Source: Leptolyngbya sp. Heron Island J (GTDB taxonomy: Bacteria > Cyanobacteriota > Cyanobacteriia > Phormidesmidales > Phormidesmidaceae). From it: a stretch of 64,000 nt of DNA. Position 1 is the first letter of the stretch, and each line of letters starts with the position of its first letter. The stretch covers positions 1 to 64,000 of the forward strand of contig NZ_AWNH01000045.1 of NCBI RefSeq assembly GCF_000482245.1. The letters run 5' to 3'. Under the pieces are notes generated by a model. That model did not search any database. It saw only the letters and a list, made by a program, of their open reading frames with translations, and was not told the origin of the DNA. The translations under genes and the position numbers were made by a program. This document shows, one piece after another, positions 36,896 through 44,391 of the stretch.

Positions 36896-38125
36896 TTACT
36901 GTTCTAACTCCCGGCAAATACCAAAAACTGAAGTAAATCCATGTAAAAACGTTGTGTTCCCAACCGGCCCAATTTCACCACTGCAAAAGAACCCACCCAA
37001 AGGTATGGGCCCTAGCTGCTGATTAAACTGCTGAGTGTCACAGCTAGGTAAATCAAATAAATTAGTACCCCGGCCATTACAGGCAAACAACAGCGCCCCA
37101 GCGGGAGAAACACGAGTTTGATTATCTAGGCGGTAGGTTTCCAGTAGCGTTTTCAGTTCGTCCTTAGCCGTATGAGCATCTCGCAAATGAAATTGGATGC
37201 GTTGGCCTGGGCGAATCCGGTCAGCAATAGCAATTGCTCCCACTTTTGGATCAACCCCTACCAAATTACGAATCAAAAAATCGCCCTGGCCCAACGCCTG
37301 CTTAAAACTACTTTGGGCTAAACCAATAAATAATGACTCCTGGGCCAGCTGACGATCCGTTTCATCCAAATCCTGGAACAGCTCTTGTAATGCTTCAAGG
37401 GGGGTTTGAGCATCTGCTTCGTCTTGGGAAGCCTGAGCAGCGACTTTAGTAACCACATTACGATCCCCTTCGACCACACGAAACGTTGGACCAATAGGTC
37501 GACAACCTTGAGCCACAATGGCATCAATCACAATGTTGCCAGAAAGGGCCACCCCAACTACACCTTGGCGATATAGTTGCTGCCCACAAAATAAACCGCA
37601 GCTCCGACTAATACTCTCAATACCGGCAAGGCCACCAACCTTGATTGACTCTGGGTAGGCAAAGTCTAACCCTTGTAATAGATCATTCATACCGGAAGCA
37701 AACGGGTCCGCCATCAGCAAAAAATGAGGTTTGTCTGCTGGAGAGACCCCAATGATTTCAGTCCATTCACTCGGGGGACTGTCTAGATCCGGCAACTCTT
37801 CAATGGATAAATGGAACCCCTGTATATTGACATCGGGTAAACAGGCAACCGTCAGGCTGATCCCTGCAGTTTCTTCAACCTCAAGCAAATGACCTGCACC
37901 GGTTCTACCAATGACACCACTACCACTGCAACCAATAATATGCGCTCCACCAAGCGGTCCTTTTAACAAAGGTAAGACTCGGGAATACTCGCTGGCGAAA
38001 GCTGATGAAATAAAGATAATTGCTAAATTAGGTGCCGCCTCTAGCTGAGTTAATACCCGTTCAACTACCTCTCTCAGGGCTAACTCTAGTGAAGGATGGG
38101 TAGAGACAGCATTAGCCCATTTCAT
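36896..38125 (-). CDS. FIST-domain sensor protein
   Basis: A 409-residue soluble protein with FIST_N (about residues 15-215: AIIFISSAFASEYSRVLPLLKG, HIIGCSGSGVIG, VGGLAGIES) and FIST_C (about 230-390, ending ALLFACNGRGTNLF and GFFCSGEIGPVG). FIST domains sense small molecules, perhaps amino acids, and are usually linked to signalling outputs; this one is free-standing, as in many cyanobacteria. I chose the ATG at 38125 (MKWANAVSTHPSLE) over a TTG at 38155 because family members begin near this point. Confidence 0.87.
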   Translation of the reverse strand: MKWANAVSTHPSLELALREVVERVLTQLEAAPNLAIIFISSAFASEYSRVLPLLKGPLGGAHIIGCSGSGVIGRTGAGHLLEVEETAGISLTVACLPDVNIQGFHLSIEELPDLDSPPSEWTEIIGVSPADKPHFLLMADPFASGMNDLLQGLDFAYPESIKVGGLAGIESISRSCGLFCGQQLYRQGVVGVALSGNIVIDAIVAQGCRPIGPTFRVVEGDRNVVTKVAAQASQDEADAQTPLEALQELFQDLDETDRQLAQESLFIGLAQSSFKQALGQGDFLIRNLVGVDPKVGAIAIADRIRPGQRIQFHLRDAHTAKDELKTLLETYRLDNQTRVSPAGALLFACNGRGTNLFDLPSCDTQQFNQQLGPIPLGGFFCSGEIGPVGNTTFLHGFTSVFGICRELEQ

Positions 38126-38552
38126 GGCGTTTAGTGGCGATGATGGCAAACTCAATACTCTAAAAAATAAAGATAGTAACAGTCTAGCTCCAGGGATACA
38201 GGCTTAAGACCTAATAGCAGGGGCCCCTGTGTAAACCCAACATCATAATCCCAGGGTTAAGACAGCATACCTAAGGTATCGGTGGCTCCCACAAGTAGGT
38301 CTTTCCCAATAAATCTGGGTATTTGATGCAGGGCTTTAAGCATACCTTGGGCATGCATCAGTTCTATTAATTACAAAATGCTTCTTTAGATACAACTAGT
38401 TTGAAAAAACCGAGGCTACCATAGAAAAGTAGACCACCTCTAACGCTATGCTACTTTTGGTGGGGACCTCCAAGCAGGCCACGAAAAGTCAGCTATAAGC
38501 ACACTTTCAAGTTCAATACTTCGTTGAAAGTAAAGGTAAATAACTTAAAGCT
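38126..38552. promoter_or_regulatory. Divergent region upstream of cp12 with a spaced inverted repeat
   Basis: AAAAGTAG at 38425-38432 and CTACTTTT at 38451-38458 form a perfect eight-base inverted repeat spaced by 18 bases, about 95 bases before the cp12 start. It could be a regulator site; no regulator is implied by sequence. No gene is seen in the rest. Confidence 0.4.
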
Positions 38553-38777
38553 ATGAGCGATATCCAAGAAAAAATTTCTGAAGAGATCAAAGCAGCCCGC
38601 GATGTCTGCAGCACTGATGGCGGTAACTCCGAAACCTGTGCAGCTGCGTGGGATGCAGTGGAAGAACTTCAGGCTGAAGCTTCACACCAGCGTGAGGCCT
38701 CTAAGCCCAAAACCAATTTTGAAACATACTGCGATGAAAATCCCGACGCAGATGAATGCCGTATCTATGAAGACTAA
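38553..38777 (+). CDS. cp12: CP12, redox regulator of the Calvin cycle
   Basis: A 74-residue intrinsically disordered protein that bridges GAPDH and phosphoribulokinase in the dark or under oxidation. Two cysteine pairs expected to form disulfides are present: Cys19/Cys29 and Cys60/Cys69. The core AAAWDAVEELQAEASHQ and the C-terminal CDENPDADECRIYED, which inserts in the GAPDH active site, are intact, so binding of both enzymes is expected. Confidence 0.97.
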   Translation: MSDIQEKISEEIKAARDVCSTDGGNSETCAAAWDAVEELQAEASHQREASKPKTNFETYCDENPDADECRIYED

Positions 38778-38850
38778 GCGCCATCTAGCCTGGTCCAACC
38801 AAGCTGATTGATGGCCCTAGCACTGAAGATGTAATTGTCTCAGATATATT

Positions 38851-38885
38851 GAGGCCGAGTTTTCTTACACTAAGGACTCGGCCTT
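38851..38885 (+). terminator. Hairpin after cp12
   Basis: GAGGCCGAGT and ACTCGGCCTT pair over nine to ten positions with a 15-base loop. A second, overlapping hairpin CTAAGG-ACTCGG-CCTTAG is possible and would exclude the first. The T run is poor. Confidence 0.5.
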
Positions 38886-38979
38886 AGTTATAGGCGGTTT
38901 CAGGCCTGGATAATGGCACGCTCACTTGCTGTGTTTGGGCTCTACGATGTTAATCTAGAGGGCGTTTTGATAACGCTTC

Positions 38980-39585
38980 ATGATGTTTATGCCGAGTTCT
39001 GCACTACTACAGTCACTAGTTTGGACAGACTATCGGCTGGCTGTAGTCTTCACAGTGCTGTTGCCGCTGGTCCTTTTGGTGTGGGCACTGGTAGCCCAAG
39101 CAGAGGTAATACAGCAGCTGCTAGTGATTTATTGGAAGGTTTCCAGTCTCCTAGCGATCACTGTATATCTGATGATTGCTGGTCTGCCCTTTAGTTTTTT
39201 AACGGCTGCCATGGCACGGGTCATGATGCCCATATCACTGTGGTTTTGGGCTGATCTTAATGAGGAAATTCGGGAACAGCCATTTTCCTGGCTTAAGCTT
39301 ATATTTACAGCCTGGCGTTGGGCATTAACGTTTTATTGTGGTGCAGGAGTACTGTTTCAACTGCCATTTCTGCGCTGTGGGTTTGCCCGGACAGCCTTTG
39401 CCAGTGATAGCTGTCAGGTTTGGTTAGAGGCCCCAAAATTGTTTAGACAGTCCTTTCATGCTGGTTTTACACCTGGGTTTCTCGGATTTTGGGCAATTTT
39501 AGCCTTAATTATCTATATACTCACCCTGAGCTACTTCATCTTTTTCAAACTAGGGCGTCAAGGACGGTCAGCCTTAAATCAGTAG
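38980..39585 (+). CDS. DUF3177 membrane protein
   Basis: A 201-residue hydrophobic protein with about four membrane spans (roughly 18-40, 48-78, 108-126, 168-190) and the segment WTDYRLAVVFTVLLPLVLL. It matches the cyanobacterial DUF3177 pattern as I recall it; function unknown. Starts at 38980, 38983 and 38989 are all possible ATGs. The next small gene begins three bases after its stop, so they are one operon. Confidence 0.75.
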   Translation: MMFMPSSALLQSLVWTDYRLAVVFTVLLPLVLLVWALVAQAEVIQQLLVIYWKVSSLLAITVYLMIAGLPFSFLTAAMARVMMPISLWFWADLNEEIREQPFSWLKLIFTAWRWALTFYCGAGVLFQLPFLRCGFARTAFASDSCQVWLEAPKLFRQSFHAGFTPGFLGFWAILALIIYILTLSYFIFFKLGRQGRSALNQ

Positions 39586-39588
39586 GTT

Positions 39589-39882
39589 ATGACAATTTCA
39601 ATTGAAAAGCAGCTTGAACAGTACACGCTTCAGCATCCACAAGAGGTTTTGCTAGTAGCTGCTGAGGTGAATGGAGAATTAGATGAAGTCTTAATATTTA
39701 GAGGATTCTCTAGTTCTTTGATGCGACCAACATCTTCAGATCCTGATGTGCCTGTGTTACCTGATAGTGCAGTAATTACTGGCATCGATCGTTTACTAGG
39801 TCCTTACCAGCCAGAGCAGCCTAATTACATTGAACGACAGCTAAGCTGGGCAGAGTTTTCACAACGGTTAACTCCTAACTAG
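39589..39882 (+). CDS. Small conserved hypothetical protein
   Basis: A 97-residue acidic protein with a strand-rich centre (EVLLVAAEVNGELDEVLIFRGFSS) and the tail IERQLSWAEFSQRL. It looks like a family shared by cyanobacteria and plastid-bearing plants, but I cannot name it with confidence. It is coupled to the DUF3177 gene with a 3-base gap. Confidence 0.7.
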   Translation: MTISIEKQLEQYTLQHPQEVLLVAAEVNGELDEVLIFRGFSSSLMRPTSSDPDVPVLPDSAVITGIDRLLGPYQPEQPNYIERQLSWAEFSQRLTPN

Positions 39883-40018
39883 TTCTCCAGTCTACACGCG
39901 TTACGTTCAAGACCTGTCACAATGGATACCAGCTACGATACCCTAGAGCATTCTTGCAAATGGTCTCCTCTGCAGGTTTGACATATTGATAGCTCTAAAG
40001 CGCGATTTTTCCTCTGTT

Positions 40019-41086
40019 ATGCATCAAACGCAAGATTTACATGTGGTTGAAACTCGACCACTGATCAGTCCCGCTCTGCTTCATGCGGAACTGCCTTTAA
40101 CCCAATCGGCGGCAGCCCTGGTGGCTGGAACTCGAGATCGCATCCGCAACATTCTCTACAACGAGGATCGTCGTCTGCTGGTAATCGTCGGCCCCTGCTC
40201 TGTGCATGATGTTGAAGCAGCCCACGATTACGGTCGGCGACTTGTGAAACTACGACATGCCCTAGCCGACCAACTAGAAATTGTCATGCGGGTCTACTTT
40301 GAAAAACCCCGCACCAATATTGGCTGGAAAGGTCTGATCAACGATCCTCACCTCGATGGCAGCTATGACATTAACCAGGGGCTGCGGTTAGCGCGTCAGC
40401 TCTTAATTGATTTAGCTGAAATGGGTTTACCAGCCGCCACAGAACTTTTGGACCCAATCACTCCTCAATATATTGCTGACGTCATTTCCTGGACAGCCAT
40501 CGGAGCCAGAACCACTGAAAGTCAAACCCATCGAGAAATGGCATCCGGTCTATCGATGCCCATTGGTTTCAAGAACAATACTGATGGCAGTTTACAGGCA
40601 GCCACCAATGCCATGATGGCCGCAAGCCGTGCCCATCATTTTCTGGGAATCAACCACAGTGGATTGGCCAGCATTGTTGCAACGACTGGTAATCCAGACG
40701 GACATTTAGTGCTGCGTGGCGGGAAAAATGGTCCTAACTACAATCTGCAAAACGTTGAACAAGCTGTAGAGCAGCTGGCTCAAGCCGGTCTCAATCCTCG
40801 TTTGATGGTGGACTGTAGTCATGCAAATGCCAATAAACAGCATCAGCAACAGGCTGTAGTACTCACCAACATAGCGGAACAGCTAAAGACAGGTTCTCGC
40901 CATATTCTCGGGATAATGATTGAAAGTCACATCAAAGCTGGTCGACAGTCAATTCCCGAGAACTTAGATGAGCTTGTTTATGGTCAGAGCATTACCGATG
41001 CCTGTGTTGATTTTGAAACTACCCAAGGCATGCTAGAACAGCTGGCAGCCGCAGTAGAACCTCATTTGTCAACCGCATCTCTTTAG
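40019..41086 (+). CDS. 3-deoxy-7-phosphoheptulonate (DAHP) synthase, AroF/G/H type
   Basis: First step of the shikimate pathway: phosphoenolpyruvate + erythrose 4-phosphate to DAHP. The 355-residue chain shows LVIVGPCSVHD, VMRVYFEKPRTNIGWKGLINDP, IGARTTESQTHREMASGLSMPIGFKNNTDG and MVDCSHANANK, which hold the PEP and metal ligands of the type I-alpha enzymes. Feedback by Phe or Tyr is usual in this class; the specific effector is not read. I chose the ATG at 40019 (MHQTQDLHVV) over a TTG at 39986. Its stop overlaps the converging barrel gene by four bases. Confidence 0.95.
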   Translation: MHQTQDLHVVETRPLISPALLHAELPLTQSAAALVAGTRDRIRNILYNEDRRLLVIVGPCSVHDVEAAHDYGRRLVKLRHALADQLEIVMRVYFEKPRTNIGWKGLINDPHLDGSYDINQGLRLARQLLIDLAEMGLPAATELLDPITPQYIADVISWTAIGARTTESQTHREMASGLSMPIGFKNNTDGSLQAATNAMMAASRAHHFLGINHSGLASIVATTGNPDGHLVLRGGKNGPNYNLQNVEQAVEQLAQAGLNPRLMVDCSHANANKQHQQQAVVLTNIAEQLKTGSRHILGIMIESHIKAGRQSIPENLDELVYGQSITDACVDFETTQGMLEQLAAAVEPHLSTASL

Positions 41087-42363
41087 AAAAGTGGCAGGGT
41101 GATATTAATGCTGACTCCATAAATCGTGTCGTCAAAATTAACGTTTGAGCGAGACGAACGACCAAATCGAAATCCGGTAAAAAGACTAACACGGGTAGTG
41201 CTAGACAGATCGTGGCTGAACTGGGCAAGCACTTGATGGTACGTGTCATGGCGAGCTGTTTCAGTGTAATCGTCTAGAAACAGCTGGTAAAGAAGGCTAA
41301 CGCGGGTTTGAGGATCAAATCCATAATTCAAAGAACCTGTGGCAATCTGGCTAAACCGGCTAAACTCTTCTGGATCGCTGTAGCTTAAACGTGCCTGATA
41401 GTAGGTATCTAGCCAAGTGCGGTTGTTTAGAATGTCACGACGGCTCAGTAGCAGTTCAATGTAGTCAGCCGTAAAAAAGGAGTCGCTACCAGGTGTACTG
41501 AGGTTCTGGTAGCGCCAGTTAATTTGACCGTAGCTACGCTGACCCAAGCGCTGACGAATACCGGCCTGGAACTGTAGTTCGTTGTAATCAACTACAGATA
41601 AATCTTCGTATCGAGCCAAATTAGCTTCAGCGCTCAGAACTAAATTGGTGGTGTCAGAAATACGAGGAAAGGCAAAAATGCCAATACCTGTTTGGTAAAT
41701 ACGATCGTCAATGGGATCAGGGGTACGAAACAGGTTGTTCCCCCCATAAATATTGCCGCGTCCAGTTAAAAAGACGGTGGTTTGACGGGTTGGCTCCGGC
41801 TCTACCTCCAGAGGCACATCTTCTGTCGGGCGAATACGTAATACGCCGAGTTCGCTATCAATACCGATGGGTTGCGATCTCAATCGCAAAATCCCTAGCT
41901 CATCATCGATTACATCACTATCGTCACTATCGTCATCAGTTTGCTGCTCATGCTCCGACTCTAGCGGCTCATTATCATCAGCCTCCTCACTAAGGCTGCC
42001 ATCGCCATGATTATCAGCCAACACCTGTAAAGATTCATCAAGATATCGCGACCAATACCGACAGAGTACAGACGATGACGCTAGTAGAGGTGATGCACAG
42101 TCCCACTGCGTAGAAGACTCTGCATCCTCCTTACCTAAGGAATCTGAGTGAGCAGATGCAGGTATTAACTGGGCTGAAATATCGAGCTGATGTGAAGTCT
42201 TGGCACCTTTTACCAAAGCCATCGCATTGGAGCGGTCAGCAACATCTGCGACCCCAATCACTTCATTCTGAGCATTAACGCCGTAGCCCAGCAATCCCCA
42301 GCTGCCCAAACACAGGGCCAAAACTCGGATACCTGCCAATTGCCTAGACAACAGCCCCATCAT
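41083..42363 (-). CDS. Outer-membrane beta-barrel protein with acidic periplasmic linker
   Basis: A 426-residue exported protein. A signal peptide covers residues 1-31 (cut near VNAQ). Residues 125-155 are highly acidic. Two copies of the motif E-L-G-(I/V)-L-R-(L/I)-R lie at 155-162 and 171-178. From about 195 to the end, alternating strands with aromatic girdle residues (YGQINWRYQNLS, WLDTYYQARLSY, VSLFTGFRFG) end in a C-terminal Phe, as in outer-membrane barrels of about 14-16 strands. No specific family is named. It lies back to back with a FecR-domain gene. Confidence 0.75.
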   Translation of the reverse strand: MMGLLSRQLAGIRVLALCLGSWGLLGYGVNAQNEVIGVADVADRSNAMALVKGAKTSHQLDISAQLIPASAHSDSLGKEDAESSTQWDCASPLLASSSVLCRYWSRYLDESLQVLADNHGDGSLSEEADDNEPLESEHEQQTDDDSDDSDVIDDELGILRLRSQPIGIDSELGVLRIRPTEDVPLEVEPEPTRQTTVFLTGRGNIYGGNNLFRTPDPIDDRIYQTGIGIFAFPRISDTTNLVLSAEANLARYEDLSVVDYNELQFQAGIRQRLGQRSYGQINWRYQNLSTPGSDSFFTADYIELLLSRRDILNNRTWLDTYYQARLSYSDPEEFSRFSQIATGSLNYGFDPQTRVSLLYQLFLDDYTETARHDTYHQVLAQFSHDLSSTTRVSLFTGFRFGRSSRSNVNFDDTIYGVSINITLPLF

Positions 42364-42665
42364 TTATGTTCCATAGCAAGTATTAGCCCGCTTATCCATC
42401 TGCCATCATCCAGCACACGAGACAGTGCTAACCAACTGTTGTGCCCCAAAAAACACGCATTTGTCACTATAGTTCATAGGAACCACTCGATTAGTGGTTT
42501 GGGTCTAACGACTGCAGCTTAAGTACTGAAACATATTGCCCAGACGTAAGAAAATACTGAATGTTCAGGAAAAAGACTAAGTAAATTACAAGATTTGAGG
42601 CTTTCTTTAAAGAAAGGGTAAATAGAACTATGGCCATCACCCCAGAAAGTTAGGTACTATTACTA
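42364..42665. promoter_or_regulatory. Divergent control region between the barrel and FecR genes
   Basis: 302 bases holding the promoters of both genes and a perfect palindrome at 42601-42616. Otherwise no gene. Confidence 0.45.
42601..42616. promoter_or_regulatory. Perfect 16-bp palindrome, candidate operator
   Basis: CTTTCTTTAAAGAAAG reads the same on both strands with no spacer. It ends 49 bases before the FecR-gene ATG, a place suited to a dimeric regulator. Confidence 0.45.
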
Positions 42666-44294
42666 ATGGAGCAGAGTAAAAGTACCTGCTCGGTGCATTG
42701 CCCAGTACTTCTGCCCATTAGCCCCTGCCTTACTATGTGCAAAGTTTCTGCTCGCTGGTATTCCCTTCTACTGGGTGCTGCATTTGTATTTGGCGTTCCC
42801 AGTGTGGCTTTTGCTCAAACGTCACTTACTTGGGCTAGAGTCGAGCGCTTGCGTAATCGGGTTCATCTTATCCCCAGCAATCGTTCAGCACGATTAGCCA
42901 GAGTTGAAGACGTGCTGAACGTCGGTGATGCCCTACGTACAGCTTTATCATCACGGGCTGAACTTCGCTTTAATGATGGCTCCTTAGCACGGGTCGGCGA
43001 ACAAGCTACTTTTCGCTTCACTCCTGACACTCGCAATTTTCAACTTTCCAACGGGACTGTCTTACTATTGATTCCCCCCGGTCGTGGCCGTACCACCATA
43101 CAGACACCCAACGCCGTTACAGGAATTCAAGGCTCTGCATTGTTCGTTCGAGTTCGTTGCCTGGCTGACCTGACTGCTGAAGGTTATTGCTCATCGCCGG
43201 TGACCCTAGTTGGTGCTCTGACGAATAATCCAGCTGGGCCAATGATTGCTTACAACGAGAGCGGTTCACAGCAACACTCCATCTATGCTGGACAAATGAT
43301 TGTCATTGAAGGGGACACCATTACCCAGCGACACGAGTTTGATCTGAGAACGTTTTATCAAACCAGCGGCTTAGTTGAAGGTTTACAGCTAGACAGCCCA
43401 ACCCCACCTGAAACCTTATCTGAAGACCTTCAGGGCGTCTGGCAGGAAATTCAAGATGCCCTTGAGCTTCAAGGCGACTTTGATCAAGGCGACTCAGCGG
43501 AAACAGTGGTAGTAAATCCAGGTTTTGTTGCCCCAGGAATTGTTAGTGCTGCTGATGTAGATGGGTTGAACGAGTTTATCTTTTCAGAGTTCCCTAATTT
43601 TGACGCATCACCGGCAGCGATGTTCCACAACCAGAATACCGAAGAACAAGTTGCCACATCCCAACCGGTGCAGACATATCCAACCTCGGCTGAAATAGTA
43701 GGTAGTAGTAGTACTGAAGACGGCTCAGTGGTCCCCGTAACCAGCTCTAGAGTTAGAAATGCCCTGAGCACAGATTCGCCTGTAGGGCAGCCTGCTCAAC
43801 CATCTGCTGTTGAACAGCCTCCAGTTGTCACCGTGGAACCCAGACCTGTAGTACCTGAAGTGCCATCAGAACCTGTGGTTGATCCAACTCCAGTGGTTAC
43901 TAATCCAGTTGACCCTATTGCTAATCCAGTTGACCCCATCACTAAACCAGGAGGGGAATTGGCTCCTACTGTTCCACCTGAACCTGTAGCGCCACCTACG
44001 GTTACACCAAATCCAACTGTTCCCGAAACACCCAACATACCTAACGAGACACCGAATCCTGGAGCAGGCCCCACACCAATTGCGGCTGATCAAGACGTTG
44101 TACCTACAACACCCCCACCCATTGCTCAACCCAACCCAGATATTACACCCAATGAGCCGCCACCCAATGTAGTTCCTGAAGCGGATCAGGTGCCAGACCG
44201 TGAAATTCCTCCAGATGGTTCATTTGATTGGGCTCAGCAGCAACCACCAGACGGAGCGAATAATCCCGAAGCTGTATTTCCTGGATTAAATTAG
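42666..44294 (+). CDS. FecR-domain exported protein with Pro-rich tail
   Basis: A 542-residue protein. The signal peptide ends AFA-Q near residue 50; an internal ATG at 42735 would give a more normal signal-peptide length. The FecR domain spans about 53-190 (VLNVGDALRTALSSRAELRF, TTIQTPNAVTGIQGSALFVRV). The C-terminal 180 residues are rich in Pro, Thr, Val and Glu with repeated NPVDPI units (about 414-426), a spacer able to cross the periplasm or wall. FecR domains sense or bind envelope ligands. Its neighbours on either side, a barrel protein and a CHASE2 kinase, support an envelope-signalling role. Confidence 0.85.
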   Translation: MEQSKSTCSVHCPVLLPISPCLTMCKVSARWYSLLLGAAFVFGVPSVAFAQTSLTWARVERLRNRVHLIPSNRSARLARVEDVLNVGDALRTALSSRAELRFNDGSLARVGEQATFRFTPDTRNFQLSNGTVLLLIPPGRGRTTIQTPNAVTGIQGSALFVRVRCLADLTAEGYCSSPVTLVGALTNNPAGPMIAYNESGSQQHSIYAGQMIVIEGDTITQRHEFDLRTFYQTSGLVEGLQLDSPTPPETLSEDLQGVWQEIQDALELQGDFDQGDSAETVVVNPGFVAPGIVSAADVDGLNEFIFSEFPNFDASPAAMFHNQNTEEQVATSQPVQTYPTSAEIVGSSSTEDGSVVPVTSSRVRNALSTDSPVGQPAQPSAVEQPPVVTVEPRPVVPEVPSEPVVDPTPVVTNPVDPIANPVDPITKPGGELAPTVPPEPVAPPTVTPNPTVPETPNIPNETPNPGAGPTPIAADQDVVPTTPPPIAQPNPDITPNEPPPNVVPEADQVPDREIPPDGSFDWAQQQPPDGANNPEAVFPGLN

Positions 44295-44391
44295 CTTAGC
44301 AACAGCCATCACTCAGTTCAGACTTCTAGCAAACACTTAGCCCAGAACTGCTTGCTCACCTGAAAGGAGCTGTGGAGCTAACCTTTGCAGA

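Noticed and set aside
38913-39194. 93-codon ORF overlapping the DUF3177 start
   Set aside because: Wrong frame relative to the clear membrane protein gene; composition (Ser/Gly-rich) looks like a shadow.
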